Assembly (NCBI GenBank): GCA_030280995.1
Contig: JASXTE010000005.1
Coordinates: 31,137,501 to 31,201,500 of the forward strand
Origin: Hemileia vastatrix
Lineage: Eukaryota; Basidiomycota; Pucciniomycetes; Pucciniales; Zaghouaniaceae
DNA length: 64,000 nt
Direction of reading: 5' to 3'
Positions within the stretch are counted from its first letter, which is position 1, and every line of letters begins with the position of its first letter. The position numbers and the translations under genes are program-made. The notes beneath the pieces are model-generated. The model was given only the letters and a program-made list of their open reading frames with translations, did not search any database and was not told where the DNA came from. This document shows, in pieces, positions 31,691-43,120 of the stretch.

Positions 31691-32585
31691 GGAACAAGAA
31701 CCAAGGGTTTCCCCATTGCTCACATGTGTGGACAAGGTAATGTTTTTGAAAGGTGTAGAAGAAACCCTAGCGGTGCACAATTGGGAGGACTTACTTTTAG
31801 ACCCCAATCTCACCACTCCAAAACTTTTCCGCAATTCCAAATCTTCATCCTCACTTCCAACTTCCAAATCTTCAAATCTTGATTCATCTTCTGAATCATA
31901 TCTTCTAAAATTGTGCAGTTTATCCTCATGCTGGAGGCCCAAAAATCAATCTTGATGATCTTCTCTCTTCAAAATTTTCTGCAGTTAACCTCATGCTGGA
32001 GGCCCAAAAATAGATCTTGATGATCTTCTCTCTTCATAATTTTCTGCAGTTTAACCTCATGCTGGAGGCCCAAAGATAGATCTTGACGATCTTCACAAAA
32101 ATATTTTGCATCCTCTTTCTTCATTATCTTCAGATTTTTTTCTTGATTTTCATGAATTATCTTGAAATTTTTATCTTCTTTTCTTGAGTTTTCTTCTGAC
32201 CTACAAAAATAACCAGGGGTTATGCCAATGCTCACAGGTGTGGCCCAGGTAATGTTTTTGAAAGGTGTAGAAGAAACCCTAGCGGTGCAAAATTGGGAGG
32301 ACTTACTTTTAGACCCCAATCTCACCGCCCCAAAACTTTTCCGCATATCTTTCAATAAAGATATATAACCAATCTTCTTCTTTAAACTTGAATTAAAAAT
32401 AATTAAGAATCTTGAGAGAGAACAGAGACTTGATAAAAAAATTGATGAATACTTGCAGAGAAGAGAAACATTAAAAAGAGAAAGTTGAAAATCCACTTGG
32501 TATATCTCCAAGGGAGCTGACCAACTACAACCTGGGATTTCCTCATCTTGGGGAGAGCTTGTAGCACTAGGGTGATCAGCCCTCA
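31686..32585 (-). repeat. Gag-pol linker of C with two 106-bp intron-like modules and 63-bp repeats
   Basis: Two modules of exactly 106 bp (minus strand, about 31795 to 31690 and 32319 to 32214) begin GTAAGTCCTCCC and end TTCCAG or TTGTAG. Between them, at about 31930-32090, are three tandem copies of an about 62-bp unit, in peptide terms FLGLQHEV-like. Upstream of the first module is a T-rich stretch common to B and D. The region joins the end of protease (32586) to RT. Confidence 0.75.
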
Positions 32586-33329
32586 TTACTCTAAAAAAGA
32601 CAGACTCTCAATAGAGCCTGAGCCGCACTCCAAAAAACCAAATGCAGCACCCACTTCCTTCCTTCTCCTGCAGCAGTCCATGCACTGGCACATTGAAGAT
32701 AAACCAGGCCTGGTCTCCCAGCCATCCTCTCCAGGGGATGACAACTTCATGTGAAGCCTCCTTTTGTCTTCACCTGTCAACTCCAAACTGATTCCCAAAT
32801 CAAATTGATAACCAATTCTTGCCTGAAAATCCATCAAGAATGGCCCACCCAAAACTGCTTTTACATTACCTTTAGCAATGTAAAAATGAACCTTCCCTGA
32901 GGCTCCTCCAACATCTAACTTCACAAACTCTGAAGTCCCAACCAATTCAGTGACATGGCCACTGATCCCTCTCAAATTCCCACCAATGCCAGTTTTGATG
33001 GGGAGGCCCATATGAGTTGCCTCAAATAAAGAAATCAGGTTTATCTGAGAACCTGAATCCACTAATGCCCTTGCCTCCCTGCCATTCAGAGTGACATTGA
33101 CATATTCCAGAGGAGCAGAAAAATGAGTTTCCAACCCCTCACCAAACTTTTCAGCAGAATCACAAATGTATTCTACCTCACCAGAAGAAACTCTTCTCCT
33201 GGTCAACAACTTTTTCTGCCTATCAGCCAACCCTGGACTGATGGCATACAATTCCCCATAAGATAGGGAAACCTGACCCTGATTCATTCTTTCCAGGACA
33301 GAGTCCATAACATTAACTTGACCAGACAC
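32586..33329 (-). pseudogene. Element C protease
   Basis: 247 codons on the minus strand, in the same frame as gag upstream. The active site ALVDSGSQINL is intact. Conserved blocks GHVTELVGTSEFVKLDVGG and GGPFLMDFQARIGYQFDLG follow, then a CQCMDCCRRR tail and the end ESLSFLE. An in-frame stop at about 33351 separates it from gag. It would cleave the Gag-Pol precursor. Confidence 0.8.
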
Positions 33330-34966
33330 TACTGGCCTCTCAAAGTGAGCTCTTTACTTCACCACCTTGGTCCTAGAAAATTCTTGAGGACAAGCACCAC
33401 CAACAGATTTACCATTAACAGGAACCAACCCAGATCCCTCACCAGAACCTCTGACTCCAACAGGCTTTGGCAATGAAGCCAAAGGGACATCCTCCTCAGA
33501 GTCAGAATCCACCTCCATTTGCATTGGCTCACCATTCAGGTCCAATGCACCAAAACTAGGGGGGCCCATGTCAGCCATACCCTTCTGCATCTTGTACAGC
33601 TCCTCTTTGCTGTACCTCTTCCTAGCTGAACTCAGCTTAGGATCCCCCTTTGAAGCATTTGGCTTTGTTTGGGCCTGAGAAATGCTCTTAGGCCTTCCCA
33701 CATTTCTTGCTTCCACATCATAAACACCAGCCAAGCATTCACCACTTGACTGTCCACCACAAGAATACAACTCCAAACCACCAAAAGAAGTAGAAAAAGA
33801 GACATTATTGACCTCCTTCCCCTTTCCCTTGACGTCCTCATCTACCTTAACAGAAGACTTCCCCTGATCAGGAATCTCCTCAAACCTTGGCCTCCTTTGA
33901 TTGAGACCACCCCTTCTCCTGACCAAATTTACAGGAGCCTACCCCTCACTGGGCTTCACAAAAGAACCGTCAGGGAACTTAAAAACCCTGCCATCAAACT
34001 CCACTTTTCCTTCAGACACATCTCTGTTCAGTGCCCAACAATCATTGGACCTGTGCCCCCTCCTACTGCAATAAGAGCAAACCCAAGGATCACTCCTACA
34101 AGCCCCCCTTTCAAAATCTCTAGGCTGAGAAGGTGCCTTGTTAACCTTCTTGGCCTCCTGGACAAAAATGTGCAGCTGCTTTGTAAGATCAGCCAACTGC
34201 TTCACCATTGGGTCCCTCTCCTGTTTGGGAACCTGCACCAAATTCTTCTCCTCCTTCTTCCCCCTAACTTCCTCTTCATCCAAAGCCTCACTGACTTTGC
34301 TGACATACTTGGCACACCCCTCCTGATAGGTGTCCACAGTCAATAACTTCAAATTGGCCTCAACAGCCTCCTTCACCTTATCCAAGGCAGGCAACTTCTG
34401 ATCCCAATTAGAAAGAGTTTTCATCAATTCCTTTCTTGACAACTCCTTCAACACATCCATCCTGACATCTCTATCCAGGGCAGACCAAAAAACATCTTTG
34501 GCAGAATTTTCATGTTCCAGCTCCTCCACTTCCACCAAATATTCCACCACAGGATCAAACTGTAGCAGAAACTTCCTGTAACTATGTAAGTTACCAACAC
34601 CACCATAATATTGCCATTCACTAACAACCTTGTTCAGATCCATCATAGTGAACCTGAAACCCCATCTATCCACCATCTCCCTACACAGCAATCTCAATCC
34701 CTCTTCTTGTAGCCAGACATGGCCACAATCTCCTTCTCCACTGACCTATCACCAATGAAGAAGATAATCTGCTTCACCATGTCCAGGTAGGAAGCACCAT
34801 CCACTCCAGCAGCAGTTTCATACTTCTCTAGAAACCACTTGACATCCTCCCCATTAAACTTGGTACCATCTCAAGTTATAATCCTCACACAATCCCTAAC
34901 CATCACAGAAGGAGGACCATCCCCCCCACTGACAGTCACCACAGGAATAGCAGAACCAGAAGCCAT
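33330..34966 (-). pseudogene. Element C gag
   Basis: The start ATG at 34966 (minus) gives MASGSAIPVVTVSGGDGPPS. A TGA near 34868 and a small deletion near 34700 (KKRD to RLLCREM) break the N-terminal part. The capsid helices then run open from 34697. The zinc knuckle CSYCSRRGHRSNDC is an intact C-x2-C-x4-H-x4-C. Stops at 33939 (KPSEG to APVNL) and 33351 are in frame with no shift. The C-terminal part contains MQKGMADMGPPSFGALDLNG, also kept in D. Confidence 0.82.
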
Positions 34967-35035
34967 TCCTCCAGTCCAAAACACCAAAAAGAGCCAACCA
35001 AAGAAAACAAAGATTCCAAAGAACTAGCAAGTTCA

Positions 35036-35056
35036 CCCCACGTTGGGCGCCAGAAA
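35036..35056 (-). promoter_or_regulatory. Primer-binding site of element C
   Basis: On the minus strand TGGCGCCCAACGTGGGG follows the end of the 5' LTR after TTTC. It is the same motif as in B and D. Confidence 0.85.
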
Positions 35057-36148
35057 TGTAGACAATCCTATAGTACTAGCTATAGGCCTTGACCAAGGGA
35101 GTTGGAGAAAAACCAGAGAGAAAATCCCCTGTCCCTTAAGAAAAATAGAGTGAGATTTACTTGCTAAAGTTAGTTGGTTCCTGTTTTGCTAAAGCTCCTG
35201 TTTAACACACTTGACTGCTTGATGAGCCAAGAAAGTAGTCCCCAGATAGACTACCAGACCAAAGAACTGAAATGTAGAACAAAGTCCACACCAGAGACAG
35301 CAAAGATACTTGATGTAGGCTGCAAATCCACACCAGAGACAGCAATAATACTTGCTATAGCTTGCAAGACTATAACAGAGAAAACAGTTGCCAAAGTTAA
35401 GTTAAATGAAGAACTTACTTGCAACAAACACAGCCAATTGTGGCCAGAAAACAGTGAAAACTGAGTGAGGAACAATGATATCACCTCCGGATGGTTGTAT
35501 GATGATTAAGGTTGCCCCAAACTGTCTTATTCACTATGTACACACAGACCACTAACTAAGAGCCCCTGCGCACCCACCAATCTGGTGCCTGTACCTGCCA
35601 AATTGCATAAAAACCCTCCTGAAGCGCTCCCCAACCTCCTAAAACAGAGGCGGGAGGGCTGCCCAACGTCGGAGATGCCGCCTGAAGCGGCCCGGCCTCC
35701 CTGAAGCCAGAAAACCAATAAAAACCACTAATCTACTTAGAAAAATTATCTACAACTACTAAAAACTTTAAAACACGGAATTTCACTATAACAACATTGA
35801 GACATAAAATATAGAGAAAAATTAGCTCTATCCAATGGTACTAAGCACTTAACCCTAAGACTTAAGGTTAGCCCGTAAAACACAAAAAACAAAATTAAAC
35901 AGCAATCTTTTATAAATGAAAAATGAGGAAATGACTTCTTAAAACTTAGAATATGAAAAATGTCTTCAAGACATAAAATATAGAGAAAATCCAGAACTAT
36001 CCAATGATAGTACCAACATACCTGCAGACCCAATATCCACGGAATAAAACCAGAAAAATACCCAATTCCTTAACAGATGTCAATTAAGACATGCACAAAC
36101 AGCGCCAAATCACACAACAAAGGCCCCTGCCAATGTTCGAAGACCACA
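35057..36148 (-). repeat. 5' LTR of element C
   Basis: It runs on the minus strand from TGTGGTCTTCG at 36148 to TTGTCTACA at 35057. It is about 98% identical to the 3' LTR. Differences include single-base changes and one A-run length change. Confidence 0.92.
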
Positions 36149-37044
36149 ATGTGCAAGAGTTCAACTTCCCAATTTTCATCCTGCACTCAAGCCTCAAGGA
36201 CTGAAAGGAGGATCTGCTGTACCACTATCAGCAAAACAAAATTTGGAACAAGAACTACAGGAGAAAGGATTTCACAAACTAGCTTTTTATTGGACTTGTT
36301 GAGTGTTCTCTGAGTCACCTTGGAATCAAGCTATGAAGAGTGTGGTATGTGACCACTTTACTAGGTGGCTCTCTACATTGAAAAATATCAAGCCATCAAA
36401 ACTAAGGTTTACACAAATAATCATTGAGCAATGGGTTATCAACAAGGGGAAGGAGATCAAAAAGTTCAAAGATCAAAAAACCAAGAATATTGAGTCAATT
36501 AGAAAGTAAAATGGAATAAGGGCACAAGTTAAACACTATCAATCAAAGGTATTTATTCCCTAATATTTTTAATAATGGAAAGTATGTTACTGATTTGATT
36601 GCGATTTAGATTGGAAAAAATTTCTATGACTTGGCAAGAAAGTTTTGCAGTGATCAGCCACAATTTGTATCACTTTTCCATAATACTAGTTTTTTGCCAG
36701 ATATAGAATCCCCAGCTACACTTGTCCAAGATCCAATCCGATTAATTCCTGGATGGCGAAATCCTACTCTTGACAATATGTTTAAAAAGATGGATAAAAT
36801 GACTTTGAAATTGGCCCATACAAATGCACAGAAAAAATCAATGGAAAAAACTTACAATTGGTCATCCAAAAAAACAGCTCAAGTAGATGGCATATTGAAT
36901 GTCCCAAAATATATCCCAATAAACTGCTACTCATCAGACTTTTTAGCAAAATTATCATTCAATGAGGAAGAACAACTTTGTGTAGGAGCAGAAATTGATT
37001 CAAAAAAGGTAAATAAAGCCCTTTATAGAGCAGCATCATATTAA
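36149..37044 (+). pseudogene. Gene X, 3' part
   Basis: Directly after the LTR of C the sequence GCAAGAGTTCAACTTCCC continues the reading lost at 21874, giving SR then ARVQLPNFHPALKPQGLKGG. A TGA at 36299 is followed in the same frame by VFSESPWNQAMKSVVCDHF up to SIRK. After a poorly readable stretch (36510-36630) a frame of 137 codons (LARKFCSDQPQFVSLFH... to ALYRAASY) ends at 37044. The chemistry is W- and K-rich and globular-looking, but I know no function. Disrupted by element C and by stops. Confidence 0.5.
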
Positions 37045-37900
37045 TCATTTTTTCTGTACCTGTAATCATGTATGTAAAGTAGAAATTAAAATTTGAAATA
37101 ATTTTTAATGTTCTTTATTATAAATAAAGTCCAATTTACCAATGTAAAATAAATGAGAACAATGATAATCTTATTAAGCAAATATCCTTAAGACTCAAAA
37201 GATATATCTTTTCCCAGTTCATTATAAAATAACATTCAAACATGATATTTTTGATATATATATTTATCCTAAAAGAATGTGAATGTAAAAAAAAAGTTCA
37301 AAACATTTTTTTTGTACAATTATGAAAGAATAGGACTAATTTATTTGAATTTGTAAAACATAAACTATCTACCTAATTTTTTGATGCTGATGCTTTTTAT
37401 ATAATAAAATTGAATTTCCTACATTTACTTGGCCTACTATATGGACAATACATGATGTACATATTACCACCTTTAAGAGTATTAAAAGCCATACATAATA
37501 CTTTCAACAGAGTAGTAGAAATGGTATTAGATGATGTATTTAGGTCTTAAGTAATTATGGTTTTATCAAAACCAAGGCACCAAAATAGCATTATTTCTGA
37601 GTCTCAAGCAGCTTGACATATATCAAAAATGATGGTACATTTGCCTTTATTCTAAAATTTTTCAACATAAATTAAAATGAAAAAATATAACAAAATTTTA
37701 AGGATTTAATTTTTGATTATTTGACAAATATAAGTAACTCTAAAAATACAGGTATTTTATAAACCCAAATCATAGAAATATCAATGAACCACACAGTAAA
37801 TGCACAAATAATCATTGGTAGGCAGGACACTTGAGGTAATATTTATGCCATGAGGTATTTTAATGGTCTTGGAATTTGATTTTTGGTTAGCCATAAAAGT
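37045..37900. other. AT-rich spacer
   Basis: No gene or clear repeat was seen. It may contain the 3' untranslated region of gene X. It leads into the hairpin satellite. Confidence 0.5.
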
Positions 37901-37923
37901 GAAGTTGTCCCAGACTTAGTCAA

Positions 37924-39730
37924 AAGTGTCCCCCTGAACAACGGTCTGACACTCAGAAGGACACTTTGATAGTGTATATCATATGTGTGTCATGTCTATT
38001 TAAGTGCATGTTTTATTCATTATCAAAGTATCCTTCTGAGCTTCAGACCTTTGTTCAAAAGGAAACCTTGAGTACTGCATAAAAAAAGGCCAGAAGCTCC
38101 TTTTTATAAGCTTACTTTTTGACTTTCGGTTACCCGTACAAGTTATTTGTCCCGGAATTGATTAAAGTTGTCCTTCTGAACAACGGTCTGATGCTAAGAA
38201 AGACATCTTGATAATGCATATCAAACATGTATTATATCTATTTAAGAGTATTTTGTATTCATTATCAAAGTGTCCTTCTGAGCATCAGACCGTTGTTCAG
38301 GAGGATATTTTTGTCTGATTCTGGGTCAAATTCACATTAATGGCTCACCGAAAATCCAATACCAAGACCATAAGAATACCTCATTGAATACAGATCACCT
38401 CAAGTTTCCTTCTGAAAAACAATCCGATGCTCAGAAAGACACTTTGATAGTGCATATCATCTATGTGGTATGTCTAAATAAGTGTATGTTGTATTCATTA
38501 TCAAAGTTTCCTTCTGAGTGTCAAACCATTGCTCAGAAGGACACTTTTGATCAATTCTGGGACAAATGCACTTGTATGGGTATCCAAAAATCAAAAAGTA
38601 AGCATATTAGAAGAGCTTCAGGCCACTTTTACTGCAGTACTGAAAGTGTCCTCCTGAAAAAAAGTCTGAGGCTCAGGAGGACACTTTGATAATGCATATA
38701 ATCTATGAGGTATGTCTCTATAAGTGCATGTTTTATTCATTATCAAAGTGTCCCTATGAGAATTGGACCGTTGTTCAGAAGGACAATTTTGATTAGTTCT
38801 GGGGCAAATTCACTTTTATGGCTCACCAAAAATCAAATTCCAAGACCATTAAAATACATCAAATTTGCTCCTGAAAAAAGGTCCAATGCTCAGAAGGACA
38901 CTTTAATAATGCATATAAAATGTAATATATCTATAAAAGTGCATGTTGTATTCATTTTCAAAGTGTCTTTCTGAGCATCGTACAATTGCTCAGAAAAACA
39001 TTTTTGATCAATTCTGGTACAAATTAACTTGTATGAGTAACCAAAAGTCAAAAAGTATGCTTATTAGAAGGAGCTTCTGGCCTTTTTTATGCATTATCAG
39101 AGTGTCCTTCTGAACAATGGTCTGACTCTCAGAAGGACACTTTCATAATGAATACAACATGCAATTATACAGACATACCACATAGATTATATTCACTACC
39201 AAAGTGTCCTTCTGAGCATTGGACTGCTGCTCATGAGGACACTTTTGATGAATTTTGAAACAACTTCATTTTTATGGCTAACCAAAAGTCAAAAGGTAAG
39301 CTTTTTAGAAGAGCCTTAGGCCTTTTTTATGCACTATTAAAGTGTCCTTTTGAACAACAGTTTAATTCTCAGAAGGACACTTTGATAATGAATACAACAT
39401 GCACTTGTATAGATATATTACATTTCAATATGCATTTTCAAAGTGTCCTTCTGAGTGTTGTACCATTGTTCAGGAGGACACTTGAGTTAATCTGTATTCT
39501 ATGAGGTATTCTAATGGTCTTGGTATTGGATTTTTGGTGAGCCATAAAAGTGAAGTTGTCCCAGACTTGGTCAAAAGTTTCCTTCTGAAAAACATTCCGA
39601 CACACAGAAGGACACTTTGATAATGAATACAACATGCAATTATACAGACATACCACATGGATGATATATGTTATCAAAGTGACCTTCTCAGTGTCAGTCC
39701 ACTATTCAGAAGGACACTTTTGACCAAATC
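37924..39730. repeat. Hairpin satellite, block 1
   Basis: Sixteen copies of an about 44-bp imperfect palindrome are spaced at roughly 100-140 bp, starting near 37924, 38025, 38165, 38265, 38400, 38503, 38643, 38743, 38866, 38957, 39097, 39205, 39334, 39438, 39567 and 39674. The stem is AGTGTCCTTCTGA against TCAGAAGGACACT, the loop is about 15 bases (ACAACGGTCTGATGC or its complement). Loops alternate in orientation. Two spacer kinds alternate: one containing AATACAACATGCACTT or its complement, the other containing GACAACTTCACTTTTATGGC. Two hairpins and two spacers make an about 230-bp unit. Small open frames here are artefacts. Confidence 0.88.
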
Positions 39731-39828
39731 TGGGACAACTTCACTTATATGGCTAATATAAAATCATTATGTAAGATTATAAGAAGGAGATTCCATCCCT
39801 CTTTTTAAGAAGTACTCACTGTCAGCCA

Positions 39829-40700
39829 GGCTACTAGATTAACCCAGTGAAATAATTAATTATTTACTGGATGAAGCCGCACCTTATCATTTTAATTATT
39901 ATTTAATTATAATTTAGTTACATTAAAATTAGTTATAATAAATTAACTAATTACAGAATGATAAAATTAAATAAATAATTAAAATTAAAATATAAAATTG
40001 TCCCTTATATTTTTCTCTAACACCGTGCTCATTTGACAGGTGGGAAAAAATAAAAATTTATATTAAAAAATAGATATTAAGTTTAAATAAGATTTTAATA
40101 TTCAAATAATATTAAATATATACAAAAAATTCAAATTTCTTATTTAGAATTGACTTCTACAGTAAATATTAAATAAATTGATGTATTTCTGAAATACTCT
40201 GTAAATACATCTTTTTGACACCTTCTTTTTAGAATAACTTTATTATTTGAAAATACTCCTTCTGGAATATTCTTTTCTCTCTCTCATACTACTGTTTTTA
40301 GAATTTGATTGCCATGCTTTGTCTCTCCTTTGCCTATATAAGGCCTCTCTTTTTGTTTTCTTCTAATCATTCCTTTACTACATCTCTTTATTACAACAAT
40401 AACAAATAAAAAACTTATTCTTATAATCTATACCATTAGTATTTACACTACGTAACTCTAATATATAATTTATATCAATATTTCAATCATACCTCTTTTA
40501 ATTGAGTAAAATAATCATCCTTGATTTAAGAGATATGTAAAAATTTGTTGAGAGTCCATTTAAACCTTTAAAATCCTCGTAAAAACTTCATACCAAGATT
40601 TCTAGACCAAAAGTGTACCTTGAAGCTCACAGTATCCACTTGAAAAATAGTTCAATTTTGAGGTATACATTTTGAAAAAAAAATCAGGATGTTTTTGTAT
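39829..40700 (+). repeat. LTR of the TGTCAGCC family inside the satellite
   Basis: It starts TGTCAGCCAGGCTACTAG and follows the LTR at 4931 through U3 and the TATA box (CTATATAAGGCC at 40335) to about 40510, with weaker similarity to about 40680. No pol sequence is attached. It separates hairpin blocks 1 and 2. Its right end and target duplication could not be fixed. Confidence 0.65.
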
Positions 40701-40759
40701 TCATAAAAATCTGGATAATTGTTTTCATTATTTGAAGTGAGATGCTAAAAATTGGTTCA

Positions 40760-41150
40760 AAATGTCCTCCTAAATAATGGTCCAACACTCAGAAGGACAC
40801 TTTGATAGTGCATATCATCTATGTGGTATGTCTGTATAAGTGCATGTTGTATTCATTATCAAAGTGAACTTCTGAGCATCAGACCGTTGTTCAGAAGGAC
40901 ACTTTTCACCATGTCTGGGACAACTTCACTTTTATGGCTCACCAAAAATCCAATACCAAGACCATTAGAATAACTCATGGAATACAGATTACCTCAAGTG
41001 TCCTCCTGAAGAATGGTCTGATGCTCAGAAGGACAATTTGATAATGCATATAAAAATGTAATATTTATATACAAGTGCATGTTGTATTCATGATCAAAGT
41101 GTCCTTCTGAGCGTTGGACTGTTTTTCAGAAGGACACTTTGAGAACTGCA
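40760..41150. repeat. Hairpin satellite, block 2
   Basis: Four further hairpins near 40763, 40863, 41004 and 41097 with the same stems, loops and alternating spacers as block 1. It ends where non-repeat sequence begins near 41180. Confidence 0.85.
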
Positions 41151-41639
41151 TCAAAAGTGGCCTGAAGCTATTCTTATAAGCTTACACCACACAATATATG
41201 GGGGGGAATTGATAGAAAGTCCTTAACTTGAAGTCAGATGGAAATCAGATGGAACTCAGACTGAAGTAATACTGAACTTTCACTTGAAGTATCACACAAT
41301 GATAATGGATCTATATTGAAAACATAGTAAAAGTGTGAGGATAACTGAATGGAAGCTAGAAAAAATCATTCCATTAGTCTACTCAATGCACAGTATTTTT
41401 TGAAGCAACTTATTTAAATAATACTTTATTAAATTAAGTTGATCATTAAAAAAAATTGAAATATCACAATTATTAAATAAAATAATTTCATTAAAAACTT
41501 TTAGATTACATATAAAAAAATCAGTGACTTTTTCTATTACCTACAATTGTTTTTACAGGATTGAAAAAAATGTTTCAGATAATATTTTATGGCAGTGAAA
41601 TTTGTTCTTTGCCCAAAGAACAGAGTTCATCCTAATATT

Positions 41640-42190
41640 TTCACACTCTGATTGCACCAATCCCCATCCCTTTCAATTCTATTAACACATGCTTGTCTTC
41701 CCTCACCATACCTTTTGCTACCCTCCTAGCCCCATTCTATGTCTTCCTCTTTTGATCCCAATTTCACCCCTTTCAACCTCTCCCTGACCCTTTTCTTCAT
41801 TTAAAACGCCTTGGAACCCTTAATCTTTCCTTCCAACTCTTTCCTGACCTTTTTGCTACCCCATATACACTTCCTCACCCCTCTCACCAGCCTCCTCAAC
41901 CCTTGTAGCCCCATTCCTCCCCTTTACCTTTCCTCCACAAACCTTGAACCCCAATTTCCTCCCTTTCAACTCAGTCCCTATTTTTGTATATAAAAATAAA
42001 GTGTTAGGGAGGAATGGGGAGGTAAGCAAACTGGAAGGAGAGGAGTAGAGAGGGGTAGAGAGGGTTGGAGAGGGAGAGGCAAATGTGGATAGGGGTTGAA
42101 AATGATGATTAAGGGAGCGAAAAGGTTGGGGAGAAAGATGAGGTGAGGATAAAGGAATGTTTCAAAGTGAAAAGAGTGGGGTATTCTTGA
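41640..42190. repeat. Second polypyrimidine/polypurine foldback
   Basis: From 41640 to about 41975 the plus strand is C/T-rich (CCCTTTCAACCTCTCCC-like), from about 42000 to 42190 it is G/A-rich (GGGTAGAGAGGG-like). The centre TATTTTTGTATATAAAAATA forms a small hairpin near 41970-41992. The organisation is like the foldback at 14640-15415 but the match of the arms is looser. 41151-41639 and 42191-43120 hold AT-rich sequence with no supportable feature. Confidence 0.6.
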
Positions 42191-43120
42191 GAGGGAGTAA
42201 AAAAAGACAATAAAAGAAGATAGTAATACAAAATAAATATACAAAAAATATAAAATATATATAATATGTTACAAAGATTGGGCACAGAAATTCCTTTAAT
42301 CCTAAAAATCCACAACTCCTATACTGTTATATTCTTCCTTTACTTAAATCAAATAAAAATCTACATTTCAATATTTTGAAAATTTTGAAGAAGAAGGGAA
42401 ATAAATTTTAATAAATATTAGTATGAATTTTTTTTATTTACTAGTGAAATATTGTGTATCAATTGAATTTGAAAATTATATGTCTAAGTAAAGTCTTTTT
42501 GACATCATTTTTAAGATTTTTGCACCTTCTTTAGATATTTTATTAATTTATAATATTCAATATTATCTAGTCAAAAAATAAGTATATAATTTTTTCAATT
42601 ATTAAAAATAATACAATAAATAATATAAATGCACAAAATAACCTTTCATGAACAAATTTAAATATTTCAAATTATAGTTTCTCCATGTATTTCTGGACAA
42701 AGAAACTTATATAATAATGTCAGATGGTATCTTGCTGGATCTATACATTGGTGTTCTTTTTCTTTTAAATTGCAAAGAAACTGCTTAAATAGTTTAGAAT
42801 ATGTATTTTTCAGAATAATTTTAGTGTTTTCTGCACTGTATTAAAATCTCTATAAAAAATCTCATTCTTCATATCTCAAGATTTGTCCAAAGTATTATTA
42901 CCTATGCTTCATTAAATATTCAAGTTGTATTCATATTGAGTTCACCAGAATTTCAATATTTTTTCTTGGTGGTTTCATCTCTAATTCAATGTGGGCTCAA
43001 AAAGATATGAATTAGGGCTCTAGGTTGTAGACTTGCTAGCAAGTATGCCACCCATATTGCGTGGTGTTATTTTTTTTTTTTGGATACACATACAAGTGCA
43101 TTTTTCCCAAAAGTTATCAA

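Larger units (their letters stand above)
21875..36148 (-). mobile_element. Element C: full-length Ty3/gypsy element with nested solo LTR
   Basis: Two LTRs of 1092-1093 bp, about 98% identical by eye, flank PBS, gag, protease, RT, RNase H, integrase, a long 3' region and a polypurine tract, all on the minus strand. A 1177-bp LTR of another family interrupts the integrase. Without it C would be about 13.1 kb. A perfect 5-bp duplication is not seen (CACGT left, ATGTG right), but the reading of gene X resumes across the ends. The 3' region between pol and LTR is about 4.2 kb, much longer than in D, and carries antisense gene copies. Confidence 0.9.

Noticed and set aside
38384..39504. Short open frames within the hairpin satellite
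   Set aside because: The peptides repeat the hairpin and spacer DNA (for example AQKDT motifs) and appear in both strands and several phases.
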